Origin: Ureibacillus thermosphaericus
GTDB taxonomy: Bacteria > Bacillota > Bacilli > Bacillales_A > Planococcaceae
Assembly: GCF_012396605.1 (NCBI RefSeq)
Contig: NZ_JAAXPW010000003.1
Location: 1-64,000 of the forward strand
Reading direction: 5' to 3'
DNA: 64,000 bases
Shown here one piece after another: positions 46,791-56,893 of the stretch (positions are counted from its first letter, which is position 1; each line of letters begins with the position of its first letter). A program made the translations under genes and the position numbers. The notes beneath the pieces were generated by a model, which did no database searches, was not told where the DNA came from, and saw nothing but the letters and a program-made list of their open reading frames with translations.

Positions 46791-48864
46791 AATAAGATGG
46801 TTTTATATATTCCTTCACACGATCTAACTGCTTAAGCGGCTCTACATAAATTTCCGTACTTTTAGGGTTAGTGAACTTTCCATTCCCAATAGCAAGATAT
46901 AACCTATCTATTTGAAGAGGTTCTACTCCATAATGTTGATAATAATCATCATGAATCGTAAATTTTAAAGGATCGTAAATATTAAGCAACTGATAAGGTA
47001 TTCGAATTTCAATTCGTCCATCTCCAACTGCCAAATCCGATTGTTCAGTTTGTTGCCCATTAAACAATTTCAATAGTTCCATATCTTTAAAATAATAGTG
47101 GTAAATTCTGCGTTGTTTTAATAACAGCTCCTCTTCTGTCAATATTTTCTTATTTCTCTTTAAATATTTCACGATTTCATAATTATTCGAATCTTTATCC
47201 GGATAATAGAAATAAGGATTACGACCATTGGTGAGTTCTAAAAAGTTTTGTCTCACACCTTGATAGCGCTCATGTACATATACTCTTGCTCCAGCTAAAG
47301 GATTCACTACAATAAGAAAATCTATGTTTCTATCAAAAGTAATATCGAATAATAAAGGTGTTTTACTCCCTAATTCCGGATGTAAATCAAGACCTATATA
47401 AAAAGGTTGATCATTCGTGATTGCGGGATCTTCCAACCAAAAATACAAAAAAGCATGATCTCTTGTCATCAATACTTTCGTCGTTTCATTTTGAAAACTC
47501 TCAACAACATCTTGCCAATCATCGTCATTTCCATCTACCTGCATCAATACTTCACCGCGATATGGTTTAAAACCTATCAGACCAAAATGTTGAGTGGATG
47601 TTAGTGGATCATGCCATTCGTTTATTTGTTGAAGATCCACCGCATAAGAAGTCTCAAAAGCTCTGCGATCCCATACATCTTGCCAAGAACGAATTACATT
47701 GCCATTGTAACCAAGACTATCAAACATCTTCAGTTTTTCTACAATTTCATGTTCTTGCTTCTTAGTATTATGAAAATAACTGTCACTTGGATAGCCAATG
47801 CTGCTAATGATTACAGGTACTTCATGAACTCGATTCAATAATTCAAAATAATTCTTTACATCAGAAAAAGATTTCAATTCACTAGAGTCAATTAATGGAA
47901 GCAAGGAAAAATCAAAATCTTCGTAAGCATAGCTGGCAAATAACCCCGCTTTCATTTGAGCGGTCGGTTTAATCCGGTCAATATTAAATGCATTCTTTTT
48001 TTCAATTTGCACTGCATAATGTTCTTGATATTGAAAAGGATCCATTAAAAACGTGCTATTTACGGAAATTGGGCGTTGCGAATGATATTTTTTGGATTCA
48101 TATCTCACAATATTTTCAATGACTTTAGCCATCATGATTTCAAAATTGGTTGATTGTTCAGTTGTTGTCACATATTCACCAATAAATGCCGGTTCTTTAT
48201 CTAATGTATGATTCAAATAAGAAATTGTATCTTGATCCCATTCATCCCCAATTAAAATTCCAACAACCCAAGGAGATATATCATAAAAATAAAAGCCACT
48301 TCCCTTATGTTTATTGGTGAGAATAACTTTTTTACCATGGATAATATCAATTACATCTCTACCATCTTTTAAAAGTGTTTGATAAAAATCAAAATAATCT
48401 TTATTTCGTTTTGTTTTAAACTCGTCTGTCGCTACTCGTATACCTTGAAGTAGAAATAAAGGCTGCTTACGGTCTTTATTGTATTCATAAAAAGCTTTGT
48501 AAAAGTTATCATCTAATATCGTTGATACTCGTATCGTATTAGCACCCATTTGTTGTATTTGTTCAAACCAGCGTAAATAAGTTTCTTCATCAATCGCAAA
48601 ATCAGTGGCTCGTTTCGGTCCGTATGAGCTATCCATTTCTACCCCTCTAATCACAAATTCTTGATTTCCATCCGCTCGTTTCTGATAGATTGTTTTATTA
48701 TCAATATAAAATGGAGTAGTAATGGTTGTTTCTTTTCTTATATCCACATAAAAACCCTTCATATAGTAAAAATAGTAACCCACCAGCACCATAACTATTA
48801 ATAAAACTACTATCAATAAATAGCGTTTCATAAAATCTTTTTCTTGATTCTCCCTATCATTCAA
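46756..48864 (-). CDS. Membrane-anchored TIM-barrel glycosidase-like protein with C-terminal CBM9-like domain
   Basis: 702 aa. N-terminal TM (about 13-34), then an extracellular (beta/alpha)8-like domain (about 60-420) similar to GH2/GH5 barrels: EFVIRGVEMDSSYGP, WFEQIQQMGANTIRVS, IGDEWD with possible acid/base E208, PVIISSIGYPSD and VIRSWQDVWDRR. The position of the usual nucleophile Glu in PVIISEFGYP is Ser. From about 438 a beta-sandwich begins with VDGNDDDW, a CBM9/DOMON-like opening. It may bind or process the polymer made by the glycosyltransferase. TTG 48864 is used here; ATG 48831 is an alternative, and neither has a good Shine-Dalgarno. Family assignment is by motif only. Confidence 0.72.
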   Translation of the reverse strand: MNDRENQEKDFMKRYLLIVVLLIVMVLVGYYFYYMKGFYVDIRKETTITTPFYIDNKTIYQKRADGNQEFVIRGVEMDSSYGPKRATDFAIDEETYLRWFEQIQQMGANTIRVSTILDDNFYKAFYEYNKDRKQPLFLLQGIRVATDEFKTKRNKDYFDFYQTLLKDGRDVIDIIHGKKVILTNKHKGSGFYFYDISPWVVGILIGDEWDQDTISYLNHTLDKEPAFIGEYVTTTEQSTNFEIMMAKVIENIVRYESKKYHSQRPISVNSTFLMDPFQYQEHYAVQIEKKNAFNIDRIKPTAQMKAGLFASYAYEDFDFSLLPLIDSSELKSFSDVKNYFELLNRVHEVPVIISSIGYPSDSYFHNTKKQEHEIVEKLKMFDSLGYNGNVIRSWQDVWDRRAFETSYAVDLQQINEWHDPLTSTQHFGLIGFKPYRGEVLMQVDGNDDDWQDVVESFQNETTKVLMTRDHAFLYFWLEDPAITNDQPFYIGLDLHPELGSKTPLLFDITFDRNIDFLIVVNPLAGARVYVHERYQGVRQNFLELTNGRNPYFYYPDKDSNNYEIVKYLKRNKKILTEEELLLKQRRIYHYYFKDMELLKLFNGQQTEQSDLAVGDGRIEIRIPYQLLNIYDPLKFTIHDDYYQHYGVEPLQIDRLYLAIGNGKFTNPKSTEIYVEPLKQLDRVKEYIKPSYYAVQNYWKGED

Positions 48865-48872
48865 AACTTCAT

Positions 48873-50324
48873 TTATTTAATTGATTCATGTCCATGGCGA
48901 GATGGATGACTATATTGATAGAGTACTTCTATATTTTCATCAAGCCATTCTCCACGTTCTTCTATATAATCTTTCATTTGTTCAATAGCTTCAGAATGGC
49001 TCATAACGTTCCTTTCAGCTGGTGATAGATAATTAAAACGATCATAGCGGTTTAAATCATACATCTCACTCCATCGATAATTGTTTCGCTCAATTGCGTC
49101 TCCTAAAAATTCAACCGTTTCGTCAATGTATCGATGGATGCGCTCTGTACTTAACGTTGTCTGGCGTAAATAGCGATATCTTCTAATTAACCCATCAACA
49201 AAGTCTTCATCTTTTAACAACTGCTCATAAAACATACTATGTGTTAACGAAAAGTCGGTTTCGTCAAAAGGAATCGATTGATAATTATCTAATGCATTGT
49301 TAAAATCCCAGACTACCGGTGTTAATTTTCCTCCTAATTCACGATAAAAATAAGTGGAATAAAGGCCTGCATCGACATTGCGAAACAGTTCATTAATAAT
49401 AAAATAGTCGTAAAACGCTTGAACATTTATCAATTTTCTATATTCTTTCTCTCCATGTGCAAATGGTATTTGATAGATACAATGGGCAATATATGAAAAA
49501 TCTTGATTCACAAATTGATATCTCGCTTCTGAATACTGTGCTTCATTAGGATAAATCAACTCTACACCTGAAGGATAAACCTTATAAGTATCCATCAAAA
49601 AATCATTCAAAATTACATCCATTTTTTTAATTCGATCTACATTTACAATATAGCCAGTTTGATGACTATTTCTTTCAGGCGTTGCAATTGGTACTCGCCC
49701 CTCGCCTTTTGACACTTTTTCCATTAATACATAAAGTCCTTCATATCGATCGTCTACAAACAATTCTACAAATCGTACATCAGGGGCATAAGGCATCATT
49801 TCTCCTGCTAAATTCATTGCTACATAATTTCGAATTAGACTACGATCTAAATAAGGTCCATGCAATACCCAATTATTATCTGCCTCCATGCCTAATAAGG
49901 AGATATCCAATTTATTCTTATTTTGATCAACGATTGCAACGTCATAAGATTTTTTGTTGAAAAATCGGGAGGAATGTCCTCGATAATGAATCATTCCCGT
50001 GAATTTAATTGGTTCTGCATGAGCTTCATACAGTGTAATCGTTGTCTCAATTTCAGCTTCTCCATTTTCTGACAACTCATAATAATAATTATTACGATCA
50101 ATCATGATTGGGGCACCAGGAATACGTTGACCTTTCGTTTCAATCCTAATGACAGGTAAATGGGTTTTTATGTTGGAAAATTCGATTGGGGTTATAGTAT
50201 TTGTATCAATTTCTTTATGTTGATGATATCGCTTATGAAAATCCCATTGATCTAATTGGGCTACCACAAAAACAAAAAATGCAATCCCTACAATCATTAA
50301 GGTAAACAACACTTTGCTTTTCAT
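48873..50324 (-). CDS. Membrane-anchored CotH kinase-like protein
   Basis: 483 aa. N-terminal TM (about 5-23), then a CotH domain outside the membrane: YRGHSSRFFNKKSYDVA with ATP-site Lys124/Lys125, FVDDRYEGLYVLMEKVS with Glu202, and PVVWDFNNALDNY with Asp340 as metal ligand. B. subtilis CotH phosphorylates spore coat proteins; this one has a membrane anchor and sits with polymer genes, so its target may be an extracellular protein or glycan. ATG 50324 is 3 nt after the DUF4956 stop, suggesting coupling. Confidence 0.88.
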   Translation of the reverse strand: MKSKVLFTLMIVGIAFFVFVVAQLDQWDFHKRYHQHKEIDTNTITPIEFSNIKTHLPVIRIETKGQRIPGAPIMIDRNNYYYELSENGEAEIETTITLYEAHAEPIKFTGMIHYRGHSSRFFNKKSYDVAIVDQNKNKLDISLLGMEADNNWVLHGPYLDRSLIRNYVAMNLAGEMMPYAPDVRFVELFVDDRYEGLYVLMEKVSKGEGRVPIATPERNSHQTGYIVNVDRIKKMDVILNDFLMDTYKVYPSGVELIYPNEAQYSEARYQFVNQDFSYIAHCIYQIPFAHGEKEYRKLINVQAFYDYFIINELFRNVDAGLYSTYFYRELGGKLTPVVWDFNNALDNYQSIPFDETDFSLTHSMFYEQLLKDEDFVDGLIRRYRYLRQTTLSTERIHRYIDETVEFLGDAIERNNYRWSEMYDLNRYDRFNYLSPAERNVMSHSEAIEQMKDYIEERGEWLDENIEVLYQYSHPSRHGHESIK

Positions 50325-50327
50325 ATG

Positions 50328-51005
50328 TTAACCACTGATTTCATCACTTTGTGTTACAATATTTACATAATCAACTCCTCTTATTTGATATAGAATATCA
50401 GTAATAGAATGTTCTTTCTTTTTCTCTTGTTGAAGTGCTTTTCGTGATAATTCATATATCCATTCAATATGATCAACCGTCGTATTTTTCACTCTTAAAA
50501 ATGCCTTCTTATTGAATTGTTTAAATACAGCACCTTCAACATCAGTTTGACTTGCTCGACTCGCTTTAATGATTAATAATATCCGATTATTATTTGATAC
50601 ACGTCCAAAGAATAATAAAATGATAAAAACGACAATACTCCCTACAGTTGCAACTAAGTAATCTCCTGCCCCACAAGCAATCCCTACAACTATAGCCCAA
50701 AATATATAGGTTGTATCCCGTGAATCTTTAATTGCTGTACGAAAACGTACAATCGACAGCGCTCCAACCATTCCCAATGATAAAGCTAAATTATTGCCAA
50801 TCACCGTCATAACCGTAGCTGTTAAAATTGTAATGGTAAGTAATGAAACATTAAATTTTCTACTATATGCTGTCCCAATATGGGTGTACCAATAGGAAAT
50901 AAATATACCAATGGCAAGCACTGTTGCTACGATAAAATTTGTTAATAAGCTTTCTAATGTAATCTCAGGTGATTGCTCAGTTAATTGAAACAAAATATCT
51001 TGCAA
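50328..51005 (-). CDS. DUF4956 membrane protein
   Basis: 225 aa. About four TM helices (24-42, 52-70, 73-90, 98-140) with the family block ALSLGMVGALSIVRFRTAIKD then RDTTYIFWAI, and a soluble C-terminal domain (about 150-225). Function unknown; DUF4956 is often beside VTC and CotH genes. It could form the membrane part of the VTC protein. TTG 51005 follows AGGAGGAATATGT. 11 nt after the VTC gene. Confidence 0.88.
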   Translation of the reverse strand: MQDILFQLTEQSPEITLESLLTNFIVATVLAIGIFISYWYTHIGTAYSRKFNVSLLTITILTATVMTVIGNNLALSLGMVGALSIVRFRTAIKDSRDTTYIFWAIVVGIACGAGDYLVATVGSIVVFIILLFFGRVSNNNRILLIIKASRASQTDVEGAVFKQFNKKAFLRVKNTTVDHIEWIYELSRKALQQEKKKEHSITDILYQIRGVDYVNIVTQSDEISG

Positions 51006-51016
51006 ACATATTCCTC

Positions 51017-51736
51017 CTAAAATAAAAAATGTTTGCTCACTTTTCGACTAAAACAATATTTACTTACAGATAATTGTTGTTTTTCTAACCCAACTAACAA
51101 ATCCTTAATGTATTGCAAAAGAAAACCTCTATATTTTACTTCCAATACTACATAATAAGGATCGAAAAATGGGATTTCTGTTAATTGATCTGAAAATATG
51201 TCAAAATTACTTTCAGTACCTCGAATCATTTGATCAAAAGTCACTCGAATTTTGTTTTCTTTTGCAACGAACGCTTCCCGCTCATAAGTAACAACAGATT
51301 TCGGTCGATAAACGTGCTGAGTCATCATTTGATAACATTCCAATAAAAATGGATGATTTAACTCCAGCAATAATGAATAATCTCCTTGTATTAATCGCTC
51401 TCCTTGTGCTCGTGTCAATCGATAAGATGTTTTCTGTTGATATTGTCCTTGTTTTTTCTTTAATTCTAGTACGCAAAAACTAGGATCATTCATATATGTC
51501 CGCAAACGGCACTTTCTCCTAATTTCAACTCCATCTATTTTTTCCCAATAATCTCGATCTTCTAATGTATCAAAATAAAGGGATCGAATGGTATAACCAT
51601 CTCCCTTTCGAAATCGATATAGGCTATGATTACTATGAAAATCACGATGCAAAACTTGAGATAGTTGATGACGCAATTGGTAATATACATCCCTAGTAAT
51701 GACAAACTTTATTTCTTCCCGAAAAACGCTATTAAT
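51017..51736 (-). CDS. VTC-domain protein (polyphosphate polymerase-like), ATT start
   Basis: A CYTH/VTC triphosphate-tunnel protein, 239 aa from ATT 51736. Tunnel residues: R6-E-E8-I-K10 in VFREEIKFVIT, RSLYFDT, RRKCRLRTY, LELKKK, VVLEVKY and SVSKYCFSR. Relatives include yeast Vtc4, which makes polyphosphate from ATP. The frame is closed by TGA at 51745, and GGAGG lies 9 nt before ATT. The only later ATG/GTG/TTG (TTG 51676) would delete the first tunnel strand with E-x-K. First gene of the six-gene operon. Whether it makes polyphosphate or acts on another triphosphate is unknown. Confidence 0.85.
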   Translation of the reverse strand: MNSVFREEIKFVITRDVYYQLRHQLSQVLHRDFHSNHSLYRFRKGDGYTIRSLYFDTLEDRDYWEKIDGVEIRRKCRLRTYMNDPSFCVLELKKKQGQYQQKTSYRLTRAQGERLIQGDYSLLLELNHPFLLECYQMMTQHVYRPKSVVTYEREAFVAKENKIRVTFDQMIRGTESNFDIFSDQLTEIPFFDPYYVVLEVKYRGFLLQYIKDLLVGLEKQQLSVSKYCFSRKVSKHFLF

Positions 51737-51745
51737 TCTGAATCA

Positions 51746-51750
51746 CCTCC
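51746..51750 (-). promoter_or_regulatory. Shine-Dalgarno deciding the VTC start
   Basis: GGAGG inside AAGGAGGTGATTC, an unusually strong site followed by 9 nt and then ATT. No ATG, GTG or TTG lies in frame within range. Confidence 0.8.
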
Positions 51751-52127
51751 TTCAAATACAATAAACAATACGAATTATTCATTGCTCAGTTAAGTTACGA
51801 GCATGCAAATTCTATAAGTGCCAAACACGATTGAAAATCATGTTTTCGTCCTATTATTTAGTTCACATCCATTCAATTTTTTATTGTAAATTCCAATTAC
51901 CATCATTATTAAAGTGAATATTGTTAAATAACAAAATTACATTTATTTACAATTTTTAATCTTTTTGGTTTAATTGTTTCGTAACATGTCAATAAAATAT
52001 TATGTAGAATTAAGTGCATTATTACTATTTTGGTATTAATAAGTAAGTCTTAATGAAAGAAAATTTCAAAACCCCATTATATCTACTATCTAATTGGGTG
52101 GAATTTTTTTCAAAAGGACAAAAATTA
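51751..52127. other. AT-rich intergenic region upstream of the VTC operon
   Basis: About 380 nt with no gene. It must hold the operon promoter, but I see no convincing sigma-A pair: TTGACA at about 51985-51990 (- strand) lacks a -10. A small inverted repeat, TGCTC...GAGCA, lies at about 51783-51804 in the probable leader. Base composition is more AT-rich than the flanks. Confidence 0.5.
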
Positions 52128-52160
52128 AGGCTTGATTGACATCATTTGTCAATCAAGCCT
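52118..52160 (-). terminator. Terminator of tyrS
   Basis: AGGCTTGATTGACA (52128-52141) pairs perfectly with TGTCAATCAAGCCT (52147-52160) around 5 nt, followed on the - strand by TAATTTTTG. Confidence 0.9.
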
Positions 52161-52182
52161 ACTCGTTTATTTCTATCAAATA

Positions 52183-53463
<1,281 letters not shown>

Positions 53464-53544
53464 CTATTTTGTATTTATTAATGAAAAGGGATATAGTTTG
53501 TTCAATACATATTTCACCAAAGCTAGGTCAAAGAAATTTTGCAA

Positions 53545-53750
53545 TAAAAAAACTGCATGCAATCATGCATGCAGGGACGCTATTCACGTGGTACCACCCA
53601 GCTTGGAGAAACTATCTCCCACTCATTCATCCTTATCGCGGAAAACGTTCAAGCTCCAAGAACGTAATTCATGTCTTCATTATGACTAGCTTGCACCAAC
53701 CGCTAGCTCTCTAATACAGTGAATGAAAACACTACTTCAATCTCTTCAAC
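53545..53750 (-). ncRNA. Tyrosine T-box riboswitch
   Basis: Leader of tyrS. The T-box sequence GGGTGGTACCACG lies at 53599-53587 (- strand), a variant of the usual GGTGGNACCGCG. A Tyr specifier codon TAC (53666-53664) lies in GAATTACGTTC of stem I. A terminator, CTGCATGC / GCATGCAG with seven T (53545-53574), ends it. Uncharged tRNA-Tyr should favour the antiterminator. Confidence 0.93.
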
Positions 53751-53790
53751 GCTTGAAAATATATGTAAATCATAAAAAACTATAAGTCAT

Positions 53791-53818
53791 ATTGTACTCG
53801 TAAAATTTTCATTGTCAA
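53791..53818 (-). promoter_or_regulatory. tyrS promoter
   Basis: TTGACA (53818-53813), 16-nt spacer, TACAAT (53796-53791) on the - strand, about 40 nt before the T-box. Confidence 0.7.
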
Positions 53819-53848
53819 CAACTATACTCCGATTATATAGAATTGTGC

Positions 53849-53854
53849 TATAAT
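53849..53854 (+). promoter_or_regulatory. Extended -10 promoter of pbp1A
   Basis: TGCTATAAT, a perfect TATAAT with TG one base upstream. No -35 is evident. It lies 25 nt before the start codon, so the leader is short. Confidence 0.5.
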
Positions 53855-53879
53855 ATACAAGATTTTAGGAGGGGATTGA

Positions 53880-56729
53880 GTGAGAGAGTGGCTTCAACAA
53901 TTTATCAATAAACTAATACAAATAAACGAAAAAATTGAAACGATAGCTACATCTAAAGATACAAGCAAGTTGCGCATTACATTAAGTGTGCTTTGGAATC
54001 TAGGACTCGTCTTTTTGATACTTTTTTTAACCGGCTTTGTATTTGTATTTTCCATTGGAGTAGGCTATTTTGCATCATTAGTAAAAGACGAGCCTCTGCA
54101 CACGAAGGAAGAAATGCGAAAACAAATTTATAACTATGAAGAAACTAGTGAAATGTATTTTGCCGGAAATATTTACATAGGCAAAGTTCGCACAGATTTA
54201 GATCGACAAGAAACAACGCTTGATCAAGTATCACCCCTTTTAGTGCAGGCAGTCCTTGCAACGGAAGACGAATACTTTTATGAGCACAATGGAATCGTGC
54301 CAAAAGCGGTACTTCGAGGATTAATTCAAGACTTTACAAATGCTTCAACCCAAACTGGTGGTTCTACTTTAACGCAGCAACTTATTAAGAACCAAATATT
54401 AACGAATGAAGTGTCATACGAACGAAAAGCGAGAGAATTGTTGCTTGCATTCCGTCTTGAACATTTTATGACAAAAGATGAAATTTTAGAGGCGTATTTA
54501 AACATTATTCCATATGGCAGAAATGCTTCTGGCCGGAATATTGCAGGAGTGGAAACAGCGGCGAAAGGAATTTTTGGTGTAAGTGCAAAGGATTTAAATT
54601 TACCGCAAGCTGCATACATTGCCGGAATTCCACAAGCACCTTTTGCTCATACTCCTTATACGCAAAAAGGACAACTAAAAAGTCCAGAAGGTTTACAACC
54701 TGGAATCGAACGAATGAAAACCGTCTTATATCGAATGAAAGAAGTTGGCTATATTTCAGAAGAGGAATATCAAGAAGCTCTCAACTATGACATTACAAAA
54801 GATTTCAAAGAACCAGAATCACAAACGTTAAATTACCCATATCTAACTTTTGAAATCGAACGCCGAGCAAAAGAAATTATGGCAAGAGTATTAGCTGAAA
54901 AATACGGCATCGATCCTAAACGTCTTGATGAAGAGGAAAATCTTTACGAAAAATATATAATACTTGCGGACAGAGATATACGTTCAGGCGGCTACCGCAT
55001 ATATACGACAATCGATAAAGACTTATATGATGCAATGAACAATGCAGCAAAGGAATTCCAATATTATGGTCATACTTTTACGAAAACAGAAATTGATCCA
55101 GAAACAAAACAAGAAGTTGAAGTCCCTCTTCCTGTGCAAGTAGGCAGTATACTAATCGAAAATAAGACAGGAAAAATATTGAGCTTTGTTGGAGGAAGAG
55201 ACTTTGAAATTACCGAGTTAAACCATGCAACTCAAGCATATCGTCCGAATGGTTCAACGATGAAACCGCTACTTGTTTATGGTCCAGCGATCGAATATGG
55301 TGTGATTGGCGCAGGAAGTCCTGTTGTTGACGTCAAATTCAAGTATAAAGGCTGGGCTCCAACTAACTATATCCAAAACGAAGAGCGGGGAATCATACCG
55401 GCTAGGGTAGCATTAGCTCACTCGCAAAACTTAACAGCAATCCGTTTATACGACCAAATTATCGACAGAAGACCTGCTGAGCTATTAAAGAAAATGGGAT
55501 TCTCAAAATTAACTGAAGGGGATTTTGTTAATCTAGCTACTTCTATCGGAGCATTAGAATACGGAACAACAGTGGAAGAAAACACAAACGCTTTTGCCAC
55601 ATTTGCAAATGGTGGGAAATTTATTGACGCTTATATGATTGATCGGATAGAAGATGTAGACGGCAATATTATTTACAATCACACTCCAGAGCCAGTTCAA
55701 GTGTTTTCCCCTGAAGCATCATACATCATTACTGATATGATGAGAGATGTATTGGAATATGGTACTGGTACTAGAGCACGCAGTACATTAAAATTCTCAT
55801 CTGACTTTGCAGCAAAAACAGGTACAACTCAAGAATACAAAGACGTATGGTTCGTTGGATACAATCCAAATGTTTCTTTAGGGGTTTGGTTAGGTTATGA
55901 CCAACCGAGAACTTTATATCAATTTAACAATATATATTTCCAACCAAGTACTCGTGTAAATTTATTATGGGCAACTTTAATGAATGCGGCTTACAATGTA
56001 AAACCCGAATTCATTGGTACGAAAGAGCGATTCCAACAACCGAAAGATGTCGTACATGCATCCTTCTGTGGCATCTCAGGAATGGCGCCATCAAACGCAT
56101 GTAGTAATGCTGGTTTAGTACAAAATGACTTGTTTATTCGTAAATTTGTTCCATCCAAAGTAGATAATAGCTTCATCTCTTCTGAAACGAGAACGGTTAA
56201 CATCAACGGTGAATCTTATCTTGCTTTGGATTCAACACCATCTGAATTTACTTATACTTCTAGCGGAATTTCATTAAATAAAGAATTTGTTGATAAATTA
56301 CTAGGCCGTCTCGGCGGAAATCCTGATAAACTCTTAGGAAAACAATCAATCCAAGTTGCATCTGCAAAGAGCTTTGACGCAGACCAAGTTGCACCTCAAC
56401 CAGTAAATGCAACAATTAAAGGAAATGTTTTATCCTGGTCACCTTCCGCTTCCAATGACGTTGTCGGTTATCGTGTTTACGACCTTTCCGACGGCGGTAA
56501 AAAATTAATCGCTTCCGTTAAAAGTGATACTCGCAGCATTACTGTTGGAAAAGGAAAATACGGAGTCGTCGCAGTTGATATTACGGGATTAGAATCTGCC
56601 ATTTCCAACGTGCAAGCAGGAGAACCGTTACAAGAAAATCCTAAGGACGATCATAACGAAAACGAACAACCAAACGACAACGAACAAAATGAAACTGAAA
56701 AAGAAGAAAATGACCAGAACCATCAATAA
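53880..56729 (+). CDS. Class A penicillin-binding protein 1A
   Basis: Bifunctional peptidoglycan synthase, 949 aa. TM (about 37-63); GT51 domain with catalytic E129 in ATEDEYFYEH, GGSTLTQQLIKN and RKARELLLAFRLE; transpeptidase with S459-T-M-K462, S515-Q-N517 and K646-TGT649. A fibronectin-III-like domain (about 845-920) and an acidic Asn/Glu/Asp-rich tail close it. GTG 53880 follows AGGAGGGGATTGA. The best matches by layout are PonA/MrcA types; I cannot assign the exact paralogue. Confidence 0.95.
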   Translation: MREWLQQFINKLIQINEKIETIATSKDTSKLRITLSVLWNLGLVFLILFLTGFVFVFSIGVGYFASLVKDEPLHTKEEMRKQIYNYEETSEMYFAGNIYIGKVRTDLDRQETTLDQVSPLLVQAVLATEDEYFYEHNGIVPKAVLRGLIQDFTNASTQTGGSTLTQQLIKNQILTNEVSYERKARELLLAFRLEHFMTKDEILEAYLNIIPYGRNASGRNIAGVETAAKGIFGVSAKDLNLPQAAYIAGIPQAPFAHTPYTQKGQLKSPEGLQPGIERMKTVLYRMKEVGYISEEEYQEALNYDITKDFKEPESQTLNYPYLTFEIERRAKEIMARVLAEKYGIDPKRLDEEENLYEKYIILADRDIRSGGYRIYTTIDKDLYDAMNNAAKEFQYYGHTFTKTEIDPETKQEVEVPLPVQVGSILIENKTGKILSFVGGRDFEITELNHATQAYRPNGSTMKPLLVYGPAIEYGVIGAGSPVVDVKFKYKGWAPTNYIQNEERGIIPARVALAHSQNLTAIRLYDQIIDRRPAELLKKMGFSKLTEGDFVNLATSIGALEYGTTVEENTNAFATFANGGKFIDAYMIDRIEDVDGNIIYNHTPEPVQVFSPEASYIITDMMRDVLEYGTGTRARSTLKFSSDFAAKTGTTQEYKDVWFVGYNPNVSLGVWLGYDQPRTLYQFNNIYFQPSTRVNLLWATLMNAAYNVKPEFIGTKERFQQPKDVVHASFCGISGMAPSNACSNAGLVQNDLFIRKFVPSKVDNSFISSETRTVNINGESYLALDSTPSEFTYTSSGISLNKEFVDKLLGRLGGNPDKLLGKQSIQVASAKSFDADQVAPQPVNATIKGNVLSWSPSASNDVVGYRVYDLSDGGKKLIASVKSDTRSITVGKGKYGVVAVDITGLESAISNVQAGEPLQENPKDDHNENEQPNDNEQNETEKEENDQNHQ

Positions 56730-56850
56730 AAACTGTTATTCCACAACAATGGCAACCCACATCATCATTTATAAACACGTCGTCTGAAATGATTTCAAGA
56801 CGCCAATTGTAACACTATCGCAGGAACAAGTGTTATAAAAAAATAAGTGA

Positions 56851-56885
56851 GGGTGTCTGGAAAGTTTATGACTTTCTAGACACCC
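56851..56885. terminator. Bidirectional terminator, pbp1A / argD
   Basis: GGGTGTCTGGAAAGT (56851-56865) with ACTTTCTAGACACCC (56871-56885), one mismatch. On the - strand TTATTTTTTTATAAC follows; on the + strand CCTTTCTTTT. Confidence 0.85.
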
Positions 56886-56893
56886 CCTTTCTT

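Noticed and set aside
51808-51836. A TTGGCAC...TTTGCAT pattern on the - strand upstream of the VTC operon, similar to a sigma-54 promoter.
   Set aside because: Spacing between GG and GC is about 14 nt rather than 10, so the boxes do not fit sigma-54.
56778-56801. Inverted repeat CGTCTGAAAT / ATTTCAAGACG after pbp1A.
   Set aside because: No T-tract follows; the strong bidirectional terminator at 56851-56885 explains the end of the transcript.
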